A DNA stretch of 64,000 nt from Chloroflexota bacterium (GCA_026389845.1 JAPLHB010000096.1:1-64000); one strand, 5' to 3'. Shown: positions 1 to 11,854, numbered from the stretch's first letter. Numbers and translations are program-made. Notes: a model not told the origin generated them from the sequence alone.

Positions 1-1
1 C

Positions 2-1849
2 GACGAACTGGTGGGGCAATCCATTGACGTGCTCAACCTGACTCCTGGAGGCCCGACCGAACGCGCGGAGTACATGGAGAGCATCCGACAGAGCGAGAGC
101 GGTGTCCTGCGAATGGAGACCTTTCATCGTCGTAAGGACGGGACCGTGTTTCCCGTCGAGGTGTCCACCTCCCTGATCACGCTGGGCGGACGTGACGTTG
201 TACTGGGAATTGATCGAGACATCACCGCGCGCAAGCGGGCGGAAGCTCTCCAGAACGCGGTGTATCACATTGCCCAGGCATCCGAGCTTGTCGAGTCACT
301 GAGCGCCCTGCTCGCACAGATCCAATGCATCATATCAGAGGTCATGCCGGCGGAGAACTTTTATTTCGCTCTCTACGACCAAGCGCGCAATCGCCTGAGC
401 TTCCCATATTCAATTGACGAAGTAGATGAGTCCTATTCAGGTGAGGAGATCGAAGCTGGCAGAGGCTTGACCGCATATGTCCTGCGGACCGGCAAGTCCC
501 TCCTTTGCACAGAGTCAATCCACGAGAAACTAGTGCAACAGGGCGAGATCGAGTTGATTGGCGTTCCATCGCTGATCTGGCTGGGTGTTCCGCTGATTGT
601 CCATTCCAAGGTCATCGGCGTCATGGTCGTTCAACACTACTCTAATCCACACGCGTACGGCGAACGGGAACAGCGCGTGCTGGAATTTGTGTCCTCGCAA
701 GTTGCCATGGCGATTGACCGCAAGCAAGCCGAAGAGGCGCTGCGGGAGAGTGAAGAACGCTACCAATTTGCGAATCGCGCCACGTTCAACGCTATCTGGG
801 ACTGGAACCTTCAGACCAATGCCCTCTGGTGGAATGAGAACTTCCAAACGCACTTTGGTTATTGCGCGGAGGAGATCGAGCCGGGCATCGAGTCGTGGAC
901 AAACCGGATCCACCCCGAAGACCTCGCACGCGTCGAGGCGGGTATTCACGCCGCTATTGACTCGGGGCAACAGTCCTGGTCCGACCACTATCGCTTCCGC
1001 CGCAAGGACGGTACCGATGCGGAGATTGACGACCGGGGCTACATCAGCCGGGAGGCGAGCGGCAAGCCGGTGCGGATGATCGGCGCGATGCAGGACATCA
1101 CCGAGCGCAAGCAAGCCGAACAGCGCGCCTTCGAGCTGGCGCTGGAGCGCGAGCGCATGGCGCTCCTGAGCAAATTCGTCCAGGACGCGTCGCACGAGTT
1201 CCGCACGCCGTTGGCGATCATGCAGGCCAATCTCTACCTGTTGGAGCGGATCGAAGATCCAGCCAAGCGCCAACGCAAGCTGGCGCAGATGGGCGAACAA
1301 GTGACGGGCATCACCCGGCTGGTGGACCTGCTGGCGGAGATCACGCGGCTCGACAGCGGCGTGCCCTTCACGACCCAGCCGGCTGATTTGAATGGGTTGA
1401 TCGGTGCGGTCGCGGCCAAACTGCAAGCCCAGGCCGCCGCCAAGGGCTTGACGCTGCATCTGGAACTGGCCTCCGATCTGCCGCCCGTCTCCGCCGATGG
1501 CAATCGGCTGGGCGAAGCGCTGCACGAGCTTCTGAACAATGCGGTGCGCTACACGCCGGTCGGCGGCCACATCACCGTGCGCAGCGCGAGCGATGCCGAC
1601 GGCGTGACGGTGGAAGTGCAGGACAGCGGGCCGGGCATCGCGGCGGACATGCTGCCGCGCATCTTCGAGCGCTTCTACCGGCAAGACGTGGCGCACACCA
1701 CGCCGGGGTTCGGGCTGGGACTGCCCATCGCCCGCGCCATTGTCGAGCGCCACGGCGGCCGGCTGGAGGTTGAGAGCCAGCCGGGGGCCGGCAGTGTCTT
1801 TCGGATCGTCTTGCCGGGATCGGCTGCTTTGCTGCCTGTGGGCCAGTGA
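2..1849 (+). CDS. PAS/GAF sensor histidine kinase, 5' end cut by window edge
   Basis: The reading frame is open to the left edge (Asp-Glu-Leu before the first GTG at 11), so the gene is partial. Order seen: the end of a PAS domain with its PAC tail (RRKDGTVFPVEV, to about 240), a GAF domain (about 265-710), a second PAS/PAC (about 745-1110), HisKA with the phosphoacceptor His at 1193-1195 in ASHEFRTPLA, and HATPase_c with N box HELLNNAVRY (near 1520), G1 box DSGPGIA (near 1622) and GFGLGLPIA. No transmembrane segment is seen in the visible part. The kinase should autophosphorylate on His and pass phosphate to a response regulator, which is not in the window. The sensed signal is unknown. No receiver domain follows. 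Confidence 0.93.
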   Translation, partial: DELVGQSIDVLNLTPGGPTERAEYMESIRQSESGVLRMETFHRRKDGTVFPVEVSTSLITLGGRDVVLGIDRDITARKRAEALQNAVYHIAQASELVESLSALLAQIQCIISEVMPAENFYFALYDQARNRLSFPYSIDEVDESYSGEEIEAGRGLTAYVLRTGKSLLCTESIHEKLVQQGEIELIGVPSLIWLGVPLIVHSKVIGVMVVQHYSNPHAYGEREQRVLEFVSSQVAMAIDRKQAEEALRESEERYQFANRATFNAIWDWNLQTNALWWNENFQTHFGYCAEEIEPGIESWTNRIHPEDLARVEAGIHAAIDSGQQSWSDHYRFRRKDGTDAEIDDRGYISREASGKPVRMIGAMQDITERKQAEQRAFELALERERMALLSKFVQDASHEFRTPLAIMQANLYLLERIEDPAKRQRKLAQMGEQVTGITRLVDLLAEITRLDSGVPFTTQPADLNGLIGAVAAKLQAQAAAKGLTLHLELASDLPPVSADGNRLGEALHELLNNAVRYTPVGGHITVRSASDADGVTVEVQDSGPGIAADMLPRIFERFYRQDVAHTTPGFGLGLPIARAIVERHGGRLEVESQPGAGSVFRIVLPGSAALLPVGQ

Positions 1850-2233
1850 AGCGCCCAGAGCAGATAACGTAGCCCGACTGTCGGATACCGAACCCGCGCT
1901 GGCGATCGTCGCCCGCAATGACGCAAACGAGCAGGAGCACGTGTTCCTGTACGACCCGTCGAAGACCTGATCTGCGTGAGCCGGGCGTTTCCAACGCTCG
2001 GCGCTGGCGCGGCGCGTAAGAGAGCAGTCTGCGCTTTTTCCCCTATTGGCCTCTCCCGGTTATACTAGCGGAGTAGATCGGGTAGGGGCGGGTTTTTCGT
2101 GCTGGTCGTCGGCCTTCCTTTGATGGCAGTGGTACCGTTACGGCATGCACCTCGCTCATGCGGAGAAACCCGCCCCTACAACACACCCACATGGATCGCA
2201 CGAGCCGAATCTGTCCGCTGACGGGAGCCGGGC
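1850..2233. other. 384-bp gap with one palindromic element
   Basis: No credible gene is seen. The recognisable content is the inverted-repeat element at 2082-2179. A TATACT hexamer lies near 2061, but with no good -35 box, so I do not call a promoter. Confidence 0.5.
2082..2179. repeat. MITE-like element with 14-bp perfect inverted ends
   Basis: GTAGGGGCGGGTTT at 2082-2095 is matched by its exact reverse complement at 2166-2179, enclosing about 70 bp without coding potential. A related GTAGGGGCGA palindrome lies inside a glycosyltransferase gene at 58349-58380, so this is one of several short palindromic families in the window. Confidence 0.7.
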
Positions 2234-3913
<1,680 letters not shown>

Positions 3914-4042
3914 CACGCAAACTGCAAACTGCAAACTGCAACACGCAACACGCAACACGCAACACGCAACACGCAAACTGCAAACCGCAACACGCAACAC
4001 GCAACACGCAACACGCAACACGGAGCACGCAACACGGAGCAC
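3914..4042. repeat. Tandem heptamer array (CAACACG / CAAACTG units)
   Basis: About sixteen consecutive 7-bp units (CAAACTG, CAACACG, CAAACCG, then GGAGCACG variants) fill the whole gap between ettA and the NusG-like gene. No inverted arm is visible here, unlike most other arrays. The array runs up to the start codon, leaving no clear Shine-Dalgarno. Confidence 0.95.
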
Positions 4043-4621
4043 ATGGACGCCTGGTACGTTCTTTACACCAAACCGAACTCCGAGACCAAGGTCGCACGCA
4101 CGCTGACGGTGCGCGGATTCGAGTCGTTTCTGCCTTTGTTGCCCACCCGACCGGATGAGCGGATCGAGCCGCTCTTCCCGACCTACATCTTCGTCCGCTG
4201 CGATCTGGAGACCCTTGGCATCGCCAGCCTGCACTGGATTCCCGGCCTGCGCCACATCGTCGGCTTTGCGGGCCGGCCGGCCGTGGTTCCCGATGCGGCC
4301 ATCGAGTACCTGGACGCCGAGCTACGCCAGATCGAGGAGCAGGGCGGCCTGCCGACGCACTCCTTCCAGCCGGGCGACGAGGTGGTGATCGAAGAAGGCC
4401 CGCTGGCCGGGCTGCGCGGCATCTTCCAGGGGCCGCTGGGGCCGGCCGAGCGGGTCAAAATCCTGATCCATTTTCTGGGCAAGAGCAACCGCGCCGAGGT
4501 GGAGGTCGCTGCGCTGCGCCCCGCGACCGAGGTGGACGAGGAGCGGCGGCTTCGTCGCCGCGGCACGCGCGGGCACGGCCGGCGGATTCACTACGCAGAC
4601 GCGAACGTAGTAGTACCTTAA
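4043..4621 (+). CDS. NusG/RfaH-family transcription elongation factor
   Basis: 192 residues. An NGN domain (WYVLYTKPNSETKVARTL at residue 4, YIFVRCDL near 48) is followed by a KOW-type segment (PGDEVVIEEGPLAGLRGIF near 112). Proteins of this family bind RNA polymerase and modify pausing, termination or antitermination. The gene is not in the secE-nusG-rplK context expected of housekeeping NusG, so a specialised paralogue of the RfaH/UpxY/LoaP kind is likely. The C-terminus is Arg-rich. The ATG at 4043 directly follows a heptamer array and has only a poor ribosome site. Confidence 0.85.
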   Translation: MDAWYVLYTKPNSETKVARTLTVRGFESFLPLLPTRPDERIEPLFPTYIFVRCDLETLGIASLHWIPGLRHIVGFAGRPAVVPDAAIEYLDAELRQIEEQGGLPTHSFQPGDEVVIEEGPLAGLRGIFQGPLGPAERVKILIHFLGKSNRAEVEVAALRPATEVDEERRLRRRGTRGHGRRIHYADANVVVP

Positions 4622-4646
4622 TCATGCCCTGCTCAGGCCTGTCTCC

Positions 4647-4693
4647 TGACCGTGCCATCTTCGGCTCGGTCAGAGATATACTCGGCACGGTCA
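4647..4693. repeat. 10-bp perfect inverted repeat
   Basis: TGACCGTGCC at 4647-4656 pairs with GGCACGGTCA at 4684-4693, just downstream of the NusG-like gene. No T-run follows, so it may be a transcript-end hairpin or part of the adjoining dispersed repeat. Confidence 0.5.
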
Positions 4694-4899
4694 CAAAGCG
4701 CGCTTTCCGGCGACTGTCATTCTGAGCGGGTTAACCCCTAACTTCTCGCGACGGCGAGCATCCAGCGAAGAATCCGTTCGCTGCGCTCAGGACAGGTTCT
4801 CATTCCGCGATGAGACCCCTTCGACTACGCTCAGGGCGGGCTCTTCGCTGGATTCTCACCGCAATGCATTTCACGGGACCAACCCGCTCAGGGTGACAA
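4676..4899. repeat. MITE-like dispersed repeat, copy 1
   Basis: Its core starts with TGTCATTCTGAGCGGGTT at 4715 and ends with AACCCGCTCAGGGTGACA at 4899, an imperfect 18-bp terminal inverted repeat (16 matches). The interior carries AGCGAAGAATCC and the CGCTGCGCTCAGGACAGGTT block. The left flank (4676-4714, containing CACGGTCACAAAGCG) is shared with the copy at 63163. Together with 4622-4675 it fills the 310-bp gap before the MFS gene. No reading frame is seen in it. Confidence 0.85.
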
Positions 4900-4931
4900 G
4901 TTTTGGCCCGAGCGCCTGATGGGACGCAATC

Positions 4932-6155
4932 ATGCCACAATGGCGTCGCACGCTTTATACCGTCTGGGTCACTCAATTCATCGGCGTCGCGGGGTTCTCC
5001 TTCGTCACGCCGTTCATCGCCTACTACGTCCAGGAGTTGGGCGTCACCGGCGTCAAGGAGGTGGCGCTTTGGGCCGGGCTGGTCACGTCGGCCCAGGCAG
5101 TCAGCATGGCGGTCATGTCCCCTATCTGGGGCGCGCTGGCCGACCGCTATGGCCGCAAGCTGATGGTGCTGCGCGCGTCGTTCGCCGGCGCTGTGATCCT
5201 GACCCTGATGGGCTTCGTGACCAACGTGCAGCAGTTGGTGCTCCTGCGCTTCATCCAGGGGATGCTCACCGGCACCGTCGCGGCCACGACGACCCTGGTC
5301 GCCAGCACCGTGCCGAAGGAACGCTCCGGCATGGCGCTTGGCTCGCTGCAGATGGCGGTGTTTCTGGGTGTATCGCTGGGGCCGCTGCTCGGCGGGCTTT
5401 CGGGCGACACATTCGGCTACCGGCCCAGCTTTTGGGTCACAGGCGCGCTGCTGCTGATCTCCGGCATCCTGGTCGCTGTCTTCGTCAAGGAAGATTTCCA
5501 CCCGGCCGCGGATGTAGCCGAGGGTGGGTTGCGGCGCTACGGCCACGCGCTGAAGCTGGTGCTGGCCTCTACTGCGCTGCTGGCGACCTTCGCAGCGCGC
5601 ATCCTGCTGCGAGTCGGCTCGCGGTCGCTCGACCCGATCCTGCCGCTCTTCATCCAATCGCTCATGCCCGGCGCGGGACACGTGGGAACCACGGCCGGCA
5701 TCGTCGCGGCCGTGTCAGCCCTCGGCGCGGCGGCCGGCTCGCCGTTGATCGGCGGGTGGGGCGATCGGCTGGGCTATCGGCGGCTGCTGATCGCCAGCGC
5801 GGTGGCTGCGGCCTTGGGCTTCATCCCCCAGGCCTTCGTCCAGGATCCGCGCTGGCTGATCTTCTGGCAATTGCTCAGCGGGTTCGCGGTCGGCGGCACA
5901 CTCTCCACGTTGACCGCGATGATGGCGAATCTGACCGAACGAGGCCGCGAGGGGATGGTGTTCGGGCTGGATGCCAGCGCGGTATCGGCCGGCAACGCGC
6001 TGGGGCCGATCCTCGGCGCGACCGCGGCCGGCGAGTTGGGGCTGCGCGCCCCGTTCCTCGTCGCCAGCCTGATGTTCGGGATCGGCGCAGCGGCGGTGGT
6101 GGTGTGGGTGCGAGATGGAAGTAGGACGCGGATGAACACAGAAGCACAGGGATAG
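4932..6155 (+). CDS. Major facilitator superfamily exporter
   Basis: 407 residues with about twelve hydrophobic segments and the cytoplasmic loop 2-3 signature [14 protein letters not shown] typical of MFS drug/H+ antiporters. The second half repeats the fold ([18 protein letters not shown]). Substrate cannot be read from sequence. Multidrug or sugar efflux is most likely. ATG at 4932 chosen because TM1 begins soon after. An overlapping out-of-frame reading starting at 4919 lacks membrane character and was left out. A dispersed repeat lies immediately upstream. Confidence 0.9.
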   Translation: MPQWRRTLYTVWVTQFIGVAGFSFVTPFIAYYVQELGVTGVKEVALWAGLVTSAQAVSMAVMSPIWGALADRYGRKLMVLRASFAGAVILTLMGFVTNVQQLVLLRFIQGMLTGTVAATTTLVASTVPKERSGMALGSLQMAVFLGVSLGPLLGGLSGDTFGYRPSFWVTGALLLISGILVAVFVKEDFHPAADVAEGGLRRYGHALKLVLASTALLATFAARILLRVGSRSLDPILPLFIQSLMPGAGHVGTTAGIVAAVSALGAAAGSPLIGGWGDRLGYRRLLIASAVAAALGFIPQAFVQDPRWLIFWQLLSGFAVGGTLSTLTAMMANLTERGREGMVFGLDASAVSAGNALGPILGATAAGELGLRAPFLVASLMFGIGAAAVVVWVRDGSRTRMNTEAQG

Positions 6156-6165
6156 GAGGCATCCA

Positions 6166-6918
6166 ATGGCGCTCAAGTACAAGATTGATGGCACGGTGTT
6201 GCAAGTCGTCACGGTCCAGCTCGAACCGGGCGTGAAGGTCTACTCCGAGTCGGGCGGGATGAGCTGGATGAGCGGCAACGTGGAAATGGACACCAACACC
6301 GGCGGCGGGTTGGGCAAGATGTTCCGCCGGGCGGTCTCCGGCGAGTCGCTCTTCATCACCGATTACTACGTCAACTCCGGCAGCGGCATCGTCGCGTTCG
6401 CCTCGGAGTTTCCCGGCAAGGTGATAGACCTGCACCTGGCCGCAGGCGAGCAGGTGATCGTCCAGAAGGACGCGTTCATGTGCGCCGAGAAGGGCGTGGA
6501 CATGGACATGCACCTGCGCAAACGGCTCGGCGCAGGCTTCTTCGGTGGCGAGGGGTTCATCCTGCAGAAGCTCACCGGCCCGGGCGACGCGTTCGTGGAG
6601 TTCGATGGCGAAATCGTCACCTACGACCTGCAGCCGGGCCAGGTGTTGAAGGTAGACACCGGTCACGTGGCGATGTTCCAGCCGTCGGTGGACTTCGACA
6701 TCACGATGCTGCGCGGCTTTCGCAATATCCTGCTCGGCGGCGAGGGTCTCTTCCTGGCGACCCTGCGCGGACCGGGCCGCGTCTGGCTGCAAACCATGCC
6801 CATGATGAAGCTGGCGCAGAAGGTTCTTCAATACCTGCCTGCCACGCATGGCGGGGGCGGCGGGCCGAGCGGCGGCACGAATATCAACCTGGGGAGCCTG
6901 CTGGGCGGGAATCAGTGA
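6166..6918 (+). CDS. AIM24 / TIGR00266 family protein
   Basis: 250 residues, soluble, beta-rich. The start (MALKYKIDG), [18 protein letters not shown], and [18 protein letters not shown] near residues 188-205 fit the AIM24/TIGR00266 family, whose bacterial role is unknown. The C-terminus ends in a Gly-rich tail (GGGGGPSGG) common in these proteins. The start is supported by AGGAGG eight bases upstream of ATG 6166. It lies 10 bp after the MFS gene and is probably co-transcribed. Confidence 0.85.
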   Translation: MALKYKIDGTVLQVVTVQLEPGVKVYSESGGMSWMSGNVEMDTNTGGGLGKMFRRAVSGESLFITDYYVNSGSGIVAFASEFPGKVIDLHLAAGEQVIVQKDAFMCAEKGVDMDMHLRKRLGAGFFGGEGFILQKLTGPGDAFVEFDGEIVTYDLQPGQVLKVDTGHVAMFQPSVDFDITMLRGFRNILLGGEGLFLATLRGPGRVWLQTMPMMKLAQKVLQYLPATHGGGGGPSGGTNINLGSLLGGNQ

Positions 6919-6922
6919 CGAG

Positions 6923-7069
6923 ATGGAGCCCATCGGTCTCTGCGGCGGCGGTCTCGTGGCGCTGGCGCTCATCCTGGTCGCGATCATCGGCGTGGCGCTA
7001 CTCGGCGGCGGAATCGTGCTGCTGATCGCCAGGCTTGGCGCGTTGGTAGATGCGTGGCGGAAGCGGTAG
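6923..7069 (+). CDS. Small membrane protein (48 aa)
   Basis: ATG at 6923 lies four bases after the AIM24-family stop. Residues 5-40 form one strongly hydrophobic stretch with glycines (LVALALILVAIIGVALLGGG, then IVLLIARLG), followed by a basic end (WRKR). I recognise no family. The tight spacing suggests co-expression with the AIM24 protein. Confidence 0.55.
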   Translation: MEPIGLCGGGLVALALILVAIIGVALLGGGIVLLIARLGALVDAWRKR

Positions 7070-7112
7070 GGACATTTTTCACAATAATGTGAGAGTAATT
7101 TCCCCCTCGAAT

Positions 7113-7141
7113 TTGCGCCTTTAGATACTACCTGTTATAAT
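7113..7141 (+). promoter_or_regulatory. Sigma70-type promoter of the atp operon
   Basis: TTGCGC at 7113-7118, 17-bp spacer, TATAAT at 7136-7141, 32 bases ahead of the first atp gene's GTG codon. Confidence 0.75.
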
Positions 7142-7173
7142 CCCCCCTCGTCGGCGGGGGAGAGAGGTGGCGT

Positions 7174-7443
7174 GTGAAGCAGTTGCGCACGGTCGGCCCC
7201 TTGTTACAGTTGGGCTGGGTGGTCGCTTTTTCTACCCTGATTCCCCTGGGCATCGGGCTGCTGCTCGACCGCCGGTTCGGCACGGCTCCATTGTTGACCC
7301 TGGTTGGCGCGCTGGTGGGGATTGTCGCAGGAACCTTCGGCACGGTGCGAATTGCAGTCCGCACGCTTGATGCCTTGGGACGGCCCCCAGAAACCCAACC
7401 CGACACCGAGACAGAAACTATCGGGAAGGAGGACAAAGCGTAG
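7174..7443 (+). CDS. AtpI/AtpZ-type ATP synthase accessory protein
   Basis: 89 residues with two transmembrane helices (about residues 10-28 and 36-58) separated by a short loop with LLLDRRFG, the pattern of the AtpZ/AtpI family found at the head of F1Fo operons. These proteins help c-ring assembly or Mg2+/Ca2+ supply. The C-terminus is acidic (TETETIGKED). GTG at 7174 has GAGAGGTGG upstream. Its stop overlaps the atpB start by one base. Confidence 0.8.
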   Translation: MKQLRTVGPLLQLGWVVAFSTLIPLGIGLLLDRRFGTAPLLTLVGALVGIVAGTFGTVRIAVRTLDALGRPPETQPDTETETIGKEDKA

Positions 7444-8408
7444 TGCTCAAGAAGCTGCTCACCGTCCGTAATCTGGTGATCCTCCTCGTTGCGATCGCCC
7501 CATTTGTCGTCTCCGGCCTGCTGGGGCTTAAGGTACCCACCCCCGAGGTCTCGCTGGCTGCGGAACCGATCTTCCACATCGGTTCTTTTGCGGTCTCCAA
7601 CGCGCTCCTCACCACCTGGATCGTCACGGTCATCCTCATCGTCGTGGCGTTCGTCACCACCCGTCGCTACCCCAAAGACCTGGTCAGCGCCAAGAACAGC
7701 GAGCTAGTGCCTAGCGGCGGCTTCGGCAACTTCATCGAATGGGTTGTCGAGGGTCTCTACGGCTTTTCTGAGGGCGTGGCGGGCAAGTGGGTGGCGAAGT
7801 TCTTCCCCATCGTGATGACCATCTTCCTCTTCATCGTGGTCTCCAACTGGATCGGCCTGGTGCCCGGCGTCGGCACGATCGGCTTCCTGGAGCATCCACA
7901 CGGCGACAAAGCAGGGTTCGTCGCCAACGGCGCGTTCCTGACCGCACAACAGTCTCACACCGCGGGCGAAGGATTCATCCTGGTTCCGTTTCTCCGCGCG
8001 CCGTCCACCGATCTGAACTTCACGCTGGCGCTGGCCCTGGTGGCGGTCTTCATGGCGCAGTATTTCGGCGTCAAGGCGCAGAAGCTGGGGTATTTCAAGA
8101 AGTTCTTTGACCTCAGTGGCTTCAAGCAAGGCGTCGGGATGGGGATCATCCAACTGGTCGTCGGCTTGCTGGAGCTGATCTCGGAGTTCGCCAGGATCAT
8201 CTCCTTCAGCTTCCGTCTTTTCGGCAACGTCTTCGCGGGCGAAGTGCTGCTGGCTGTGCTGGCCTTCCTGATCCCGTATCTTGTCTCGCTGCCTTTCATC
8301 GGGCTGGAGCTGTTCATCGGCTTCATCCAGGCGTTTGTCTTTATGATGTTGGCGCTGGTCTTCTTCTCGCTCTCCACGATGGGGCACGGCGAGGCAGAAC
8401 ACCATTGA
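7443..8408 (+). CDS. atpB: ATP synthase Fo subunit a
   Basis: 321 residues, polytopic membrane protein of the proton channel. The essential arginine is Arg258 in SFRLFGNVFAGE. The C-terminal helices (FIGFIQAFVFMMLALVFFSL) are typical. Residues about 83-130 and the HPHGDKAGF loop are longer than in E. coli. GTG at 7443 overlaps the previous stop, preceded by GGAGGA. Works with the c-ring to translocate H+. Confidence 0.95.
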   Translation: MLKKLLTVRNLVILLVAIAPFVVSGLLGLKVPTPEVSLAAEPIFHIGSFAVSNALLTTWIVTVILIVVAFVTTRRYPKDLVSAKNSELVPSGGFGNFIEWVVEGLYGFSEGVAGKWVAKFFPIVMTIFLFIVVSNWIGLVPGVGTIGFLEHPHGDKAGFVANGAFLTAQQSHTAGEGFILVPFLRAPSTDLNFTLALALVAVFMAQYFGVKAQKLGYFKKFFDLSGFKQGVGMGIIQLVVGLLELISEFARIISFSFRLFGNVFAGEVLLAVLAFLIPYLVSLPFIGLELFIGFIQAFVFMMLALVFFSLSTMGHGEAEHH

Positions 8409-8807
<399 letters not shown>

Positions 8808-8920
8808 CGATTGCAGATTGCGGATTGCAGATTGCAGATTGCGGATTGCAGATTGACGTGTTCTACGATGCTGTTACGGATTCTGCAATCTGAAATCCAA
8901 AATCTAAAATCTGCAATCTA
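8808..8920. repeat. Heptamer array with inverted arms between atpE and atpF
   Basis: Seven GATTGCA/GATTGCG units at 8808-8853, then about 30 bp of spacer, then the reverse-complement sense (CTGCAATCTGAAATCC, AAATCTGCAATC) at 8883-8920. The arms can pair into a long stem just before the atpF ribosome site. Confidence 0.92.
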
Positions 8921-8932
8921 AGGAGGGGGCCG

Positions 8933-9439
8933 TTGGAAAGTCTCGGCATCAACCTGGGTTCATTGATATCGAACCTCGTCAACTTTGTTTTGTTGGCGGT
9001 GCTGCTCTACATGCTGCTCTACAAGCGTGTGCTGGCGATGATGAGCCAGCGCAAGGCGCGGATCGAGCGCAGCATGGCCGATGTGGACGCCGCACGCGAG
9101 GCCGCGGCCAAAGCGCAGCAGGAATACGATCGCAAGGTCGCTGAGGCGCAGCGCAAGGCCCAGGAGATCATCGGCCAGGCCGCGCAGCAGGGCGAGCAGA
9201 CCCGGAGCGGCATCGTCGCGGATGCGCAGCGCGAGGCCGAGGCGATTCGCCAGAAGGCACGTGACGAGGCCGCGCAGGAAAAGACCCACATCCTGGCTGA
9301 AGTCCAGAGCCAGATCGCCAGTCTCTCCATGCTTGCCACCGAGCGTGTCCTCGGCCAGGCCATGGATGAAGGCACGCAGCGCAAGCTGATCGGGCAGTTC
9401 CTGGCAGAGCTGGGACCTGACCCGGCGCGGAGAAATTGA
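8933..9439 (+). CDS. atpF: ATP synthase Fo subunit b
   Basis: 168 residues: an N-terminal membrane helix (residues 8-30, LISNLVNFVLLAVLLYMLLY) followed by a long charged helix rich in Ala/Glu/Arg/Gln that forms the peripheral stalk. TTG at 8933 is chosen because AGGAGGG stands eight bases before it and the helix starts right after. Confidence 0.93.
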   Translation: MESLGINLGSLISNLVNFVLLAVLLYMLLYKRVLAMMSQRKARIERSMADVDAAREAAAKAQQEYDRKVAEAQRKAQEIIGQAAQQGEQTRSGIVADAQREAEAIRQKARDEAAQEKTHILAEVQSQIASLSMLATERVLGQAMDEGTQRKLIGQFLAELGPDPARRN

Positions 9440-9441
9440 CG

Positions 9442-9978
9442 ATGGATGCGCCCGATCGCGTGAGCAGCTACGCGCAGGCCTTCCACGAGGCTGCGCTGGA
9501 ACGCTGGTTGGCTGCGCTGGAAGGGACGGCGGCCAAACTGGCCGCTGACCCGGCCACCTTGGCTCGCGGCCAGGCCGTCGGCGCCGACTTCGCCCTGCGC
9601 CAGCCGATCCTGGATGGTCTTCTGCCCGCCGACGTTGACCTGCCGGTGCGCAACTTGGTCTATACCCTGGCCCAGCGCGGCGATCTGGCCCTGCTGGCCG
9701 ACGTGGCGGCCGCGTTGCGCGAGCGGATGCGCCGCGCCGGGGCCGCGCCGGTGGCAGCCGAGATCATCAGCGCCGTGCCGTTGACCGATGCCGAGCGCCA
9801 GGCCCTGGTGGCCCGGCTGGAAGCCCAATACGGCGCCGGGTTGGACGTGAGCTATCAGGTGGATCCCATCATCCTGGGCGGCCTGATCGTGCGCGTGGGC
9901 GACAAGTTGATTGACGGCAGCGTGGCGAGCCGGTTGGCGGCGATGAAACAGGCGCTTGGGGTGACCGACCGCGAATGA
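9442..9978 (+). CDS. atpH: ATP synthase F1 subunit delta
   Basis: 178 residues. The C-terminal region with IISAVPLTDAERQALVARLE near residue 112 and DPIILGGLIVRVGDKLIDGS near 145 is diagnostic of the delta/OSCP family, which ties the b stalk to the alpha3beta3 head. ATG 9442 is preferred over an in-frame TTG at 9436 because GGAG lies at good distance. It follows the atpF stop by two bases. Confidence 0.93.
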   Translation: MDAPDRVSSYAQAFHEAALERWLAALEGTAAKLAADPATLARGQAVGADFALRQPILDGLLPADVDLPVRNLVYTLAQRGDLALLADVAAALRERMRRAGAAPVAAEIISAVPLTDAERQALVARLEAQYGAGLDVSYQVDPIILGGLIVRVGDKLIDGSVASRLAAMKQALGVTDRE

Positions 9979-10000
9979 CGGCTGCTTCGATGTAAGGTAT

Positions 10001-10145
10001 GCGGTTTGCGTATTGCGTATTGCGTATTGCGTATTGCGTACTACGTATTGCGTACTACGTATTGCGTACTACGTAGACTCGCATTGTAGCGCCTACCTGA
10101 CGTTTCGACGTGATACGAAATACGTAGTACGTAGTACGTAGTACG
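10001..10145. repeat. Heptamer array with inverted arms between atpH and atpA
   Basis: Left arm of TTGCGTA and CTACGTA units (to 10077), a 35-bp spacer, then right arm of CGTAGTA units (10121-10145) of opposite sense. The array ends immediately before the atpA GGGGAG ribosome site. Confidence 0.93.
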
Positions 10146-10156
10146 GGGAGACACAC

Positions 10157-11665
10157 ATGGCCGTACGGACCGAAGATCTGGTCGCGCAACTCAAACAGCA
10201 AATCCTCAGCTTCCAGGCGCCCACGAAGACCGTGGACGTCGGCACGGTGATCTCGGTGGGCGACGGGATCGCGCGCCTGCGCGGACTGGCGAATGCGCGC
10301 GCCGCGGAGCTGATGGAGTTCGATAACGGCGTCCTGGGCATCGTCTTCAACCTGGAAGCCGATAACGTGGGCGTCATCATCATGGGTGAGTCCACTGGCA
10401 TCGCCGAGGGGCAGACCGTGCGCGGCACCGGGCGCATCGTCTCTGTGCCGGTCGGCGAGGGGATGATCGGCCGCGTGATCAACGCGGTGGGCCAGCCGGT
10501 GGATGGCAAGGGGCCGATCAAGTCGGACAAGTTCCGCCCCATCGAGCGCATCGCGCCCAACGTCGTCAGCCGCAAGAGCGTGGATACCCCGGTCCAGACC
10601 GGCATCAAGGCCATTGACGCCATGATTCCCATCGGCCGCGGCCAGCGAGAGATGATCATCGGCGACCGCCAGACCGGCAAGACGGCCCTCGCCATTGACA
10701 CGATCATCAGCCAGAAGGGGCAAGACCTGATTTGCATTTACGTTGCCATCGGGCAGCGGCAGGCGCAGGTGGCCCAGGTGATCGCGACGCTGGAAAAGTA
10801 CGGCGCGCTGGCGCATACGGTCGTGGTCGCGGCTACCGCTTCGGAGCCGGCCGCGCTGCAATACATCGCTCCTTACGCGGGCTGCGCCATCGGCGAGGAG
10901 TTCATGGAGCAGGGCAAGGACGCGCTCATCATTTACGATGACCTGTCCAAGCACGCCCAGGCCTATCGCCAGGTTTCCCTGCTGCTGCGCCGTCCCCCCG
11001 GCCGCGAGGCGTATCCCGGCGACGTCTTCTATTTGCACAGCCGCTTGTTGGAGCGCGCCGCGCGCATGGCTCCGGAATTCGGCGGCGGCTCGCTCACCGC
11101 GCTGCCGATCATCGAGACGCAGGCGGGCGACATTTCGGCCTACATCCCGACGAACGTCATTTCGATCACCGACGGCCAGATTTTCTTGGAAAGCGACCTC
11201 TTCTACGCTGGCATCCGTCCGGCCGTGAACCCCGGCCTCTCGGTGAGCCGCGTCGGCGGCGCCGCGCAGACCAAAGCCATGAAGCAGGTGGCAGGCAAGA
11301 TGAAGCTGGAGCTGGCCCAGTTCCGCGAATTGGCGGCCTTTGCCCAGTTCGGCTCCGATCTCGACCCGGCCACCCAACGCCAGCTCGACCGCGGTCAGCG
11401 GATCACCGAAATTCTGAAGCAGCCGCAGTACCAACCGGTGGCGTTAGAGAAGCAGGTGATGGTCTTCTTTGCGGTGACCAACAACTACCTGGATAAGGTG
11501 CCGCAGGACAAGGTCAAGGCCTGGGAAGAGGCGTTCCTGCGCTACATGGACGCCAGCCACCCGAACATCGGCCGTGCCATCGCCGCAGCCAGGAAGCTGG
11601 ACGATACGACGACCGAAGGGTTGAAGCTGGCGATCCAGGATTTTAACGTTACGTTTGGGGCATAG
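10157..11665 (+). CDS. atpA: ATP synthase F1 subunit alpha
   Basis: 502 residues. P-loop GDRQTGKT at residues 169-176, and the alpha signature [14 protein letters not shown] near 355. The N-terminal beta barrel and C-terminal helical domain are complete. Alpha carries the non-catalytic nucleotide sites of the F1 head. GGGGAG precedes ATG 10157. Confidence 0.97.
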   Translation: MAVRTEDLVAQLKQQILSFQAPTKTVDVGTVISVGDGIARLRGLANARAAELMEFDNGVLGIVFNLEADNVGVIIMGESTGIAEGQTVRGTGRIVSVPVGEGMIGRVINAVGQPVDGKGPIKSDKFRPIERIAPNVVSRKSVDTPVQTGIKAIDAMIPIGRGQREMIIGDRQTGKTALAIDTIISQKGQDLICIYVAIGQRQAQVAQVIATLEKYGALAHTVVVAATASEPAALQYIAPYAGCAIGEEFMEQGKDALIIYDDLSKHAQAYRQVSLLLRRPPGREAYPGDVFYLHSRLLERAARMAPEFGGGSLTALPIIETQAGDISAYIPTNVISITDGQIFLESDLFYAGIRPAVNPGLSVSRVGGAAQTKAMKQVAGKMKLELAQFRELAAFAQFGSDLDPATQRQLDRGQRITEILKQPQYQPVALEKQVMVFFAVTNNYLDKVPQDKVKAWEEAFLRYMDASHPNIGRAIAAARKLDDTTTEGLKLAIQDFNVTFGA

Positions 11666-11670
11666 GTACC

Positions 11671-11831
11671 TGTCATTCTGAGCGGCTTTACCCCGAACGT
11701 CTCGCGGCGGCGAGAGACAGCGAAGAATCCTTCGTTGCACTCAGGACAAGTTCTCCTTGATGTGGCACAGAGACCCTTCGCTGGTGTAACGCCGCAGCGG
11801 AATTCGCGGTACCGACCCGCTCAGGGTGACA
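11671..11831. repeat. MITE-like dispersed repeat, copy 2 (atpA-atpG gap)
   Basis: Starts TGTCATTCTGAGCGG at 11671 and ends CCGCTCAGGGTGACA at 11831. The interior includes CAGCGAAGAATCC and ACTCAGGACAAGTTCTC. It sits in the middle of the atp operon and fills the atpA-atpG gap. Confidence 0.88.
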
Positions 11832-11854
11832 AGGTGATACTTTAGGGATCGTTC

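Noticed and set aside
530-1918. Long minus-strand reading frame opposite the histidine kinase
   Set aside because: It is Arg/Gln/His-rich with no domain signature and is the antisense of a gene with clear motifs; typical GC-rich shadow.
2041-2070. Promoter for ettA at a TATACT hexamer
   Set aside because: No -35 hexamer at 16-18 bp and no extended -10; too weak to call.
3914-4042. CRISPR array
   Set aside because: Repeats are 7 bp and contiguous without spacers; no cas gene in the window.
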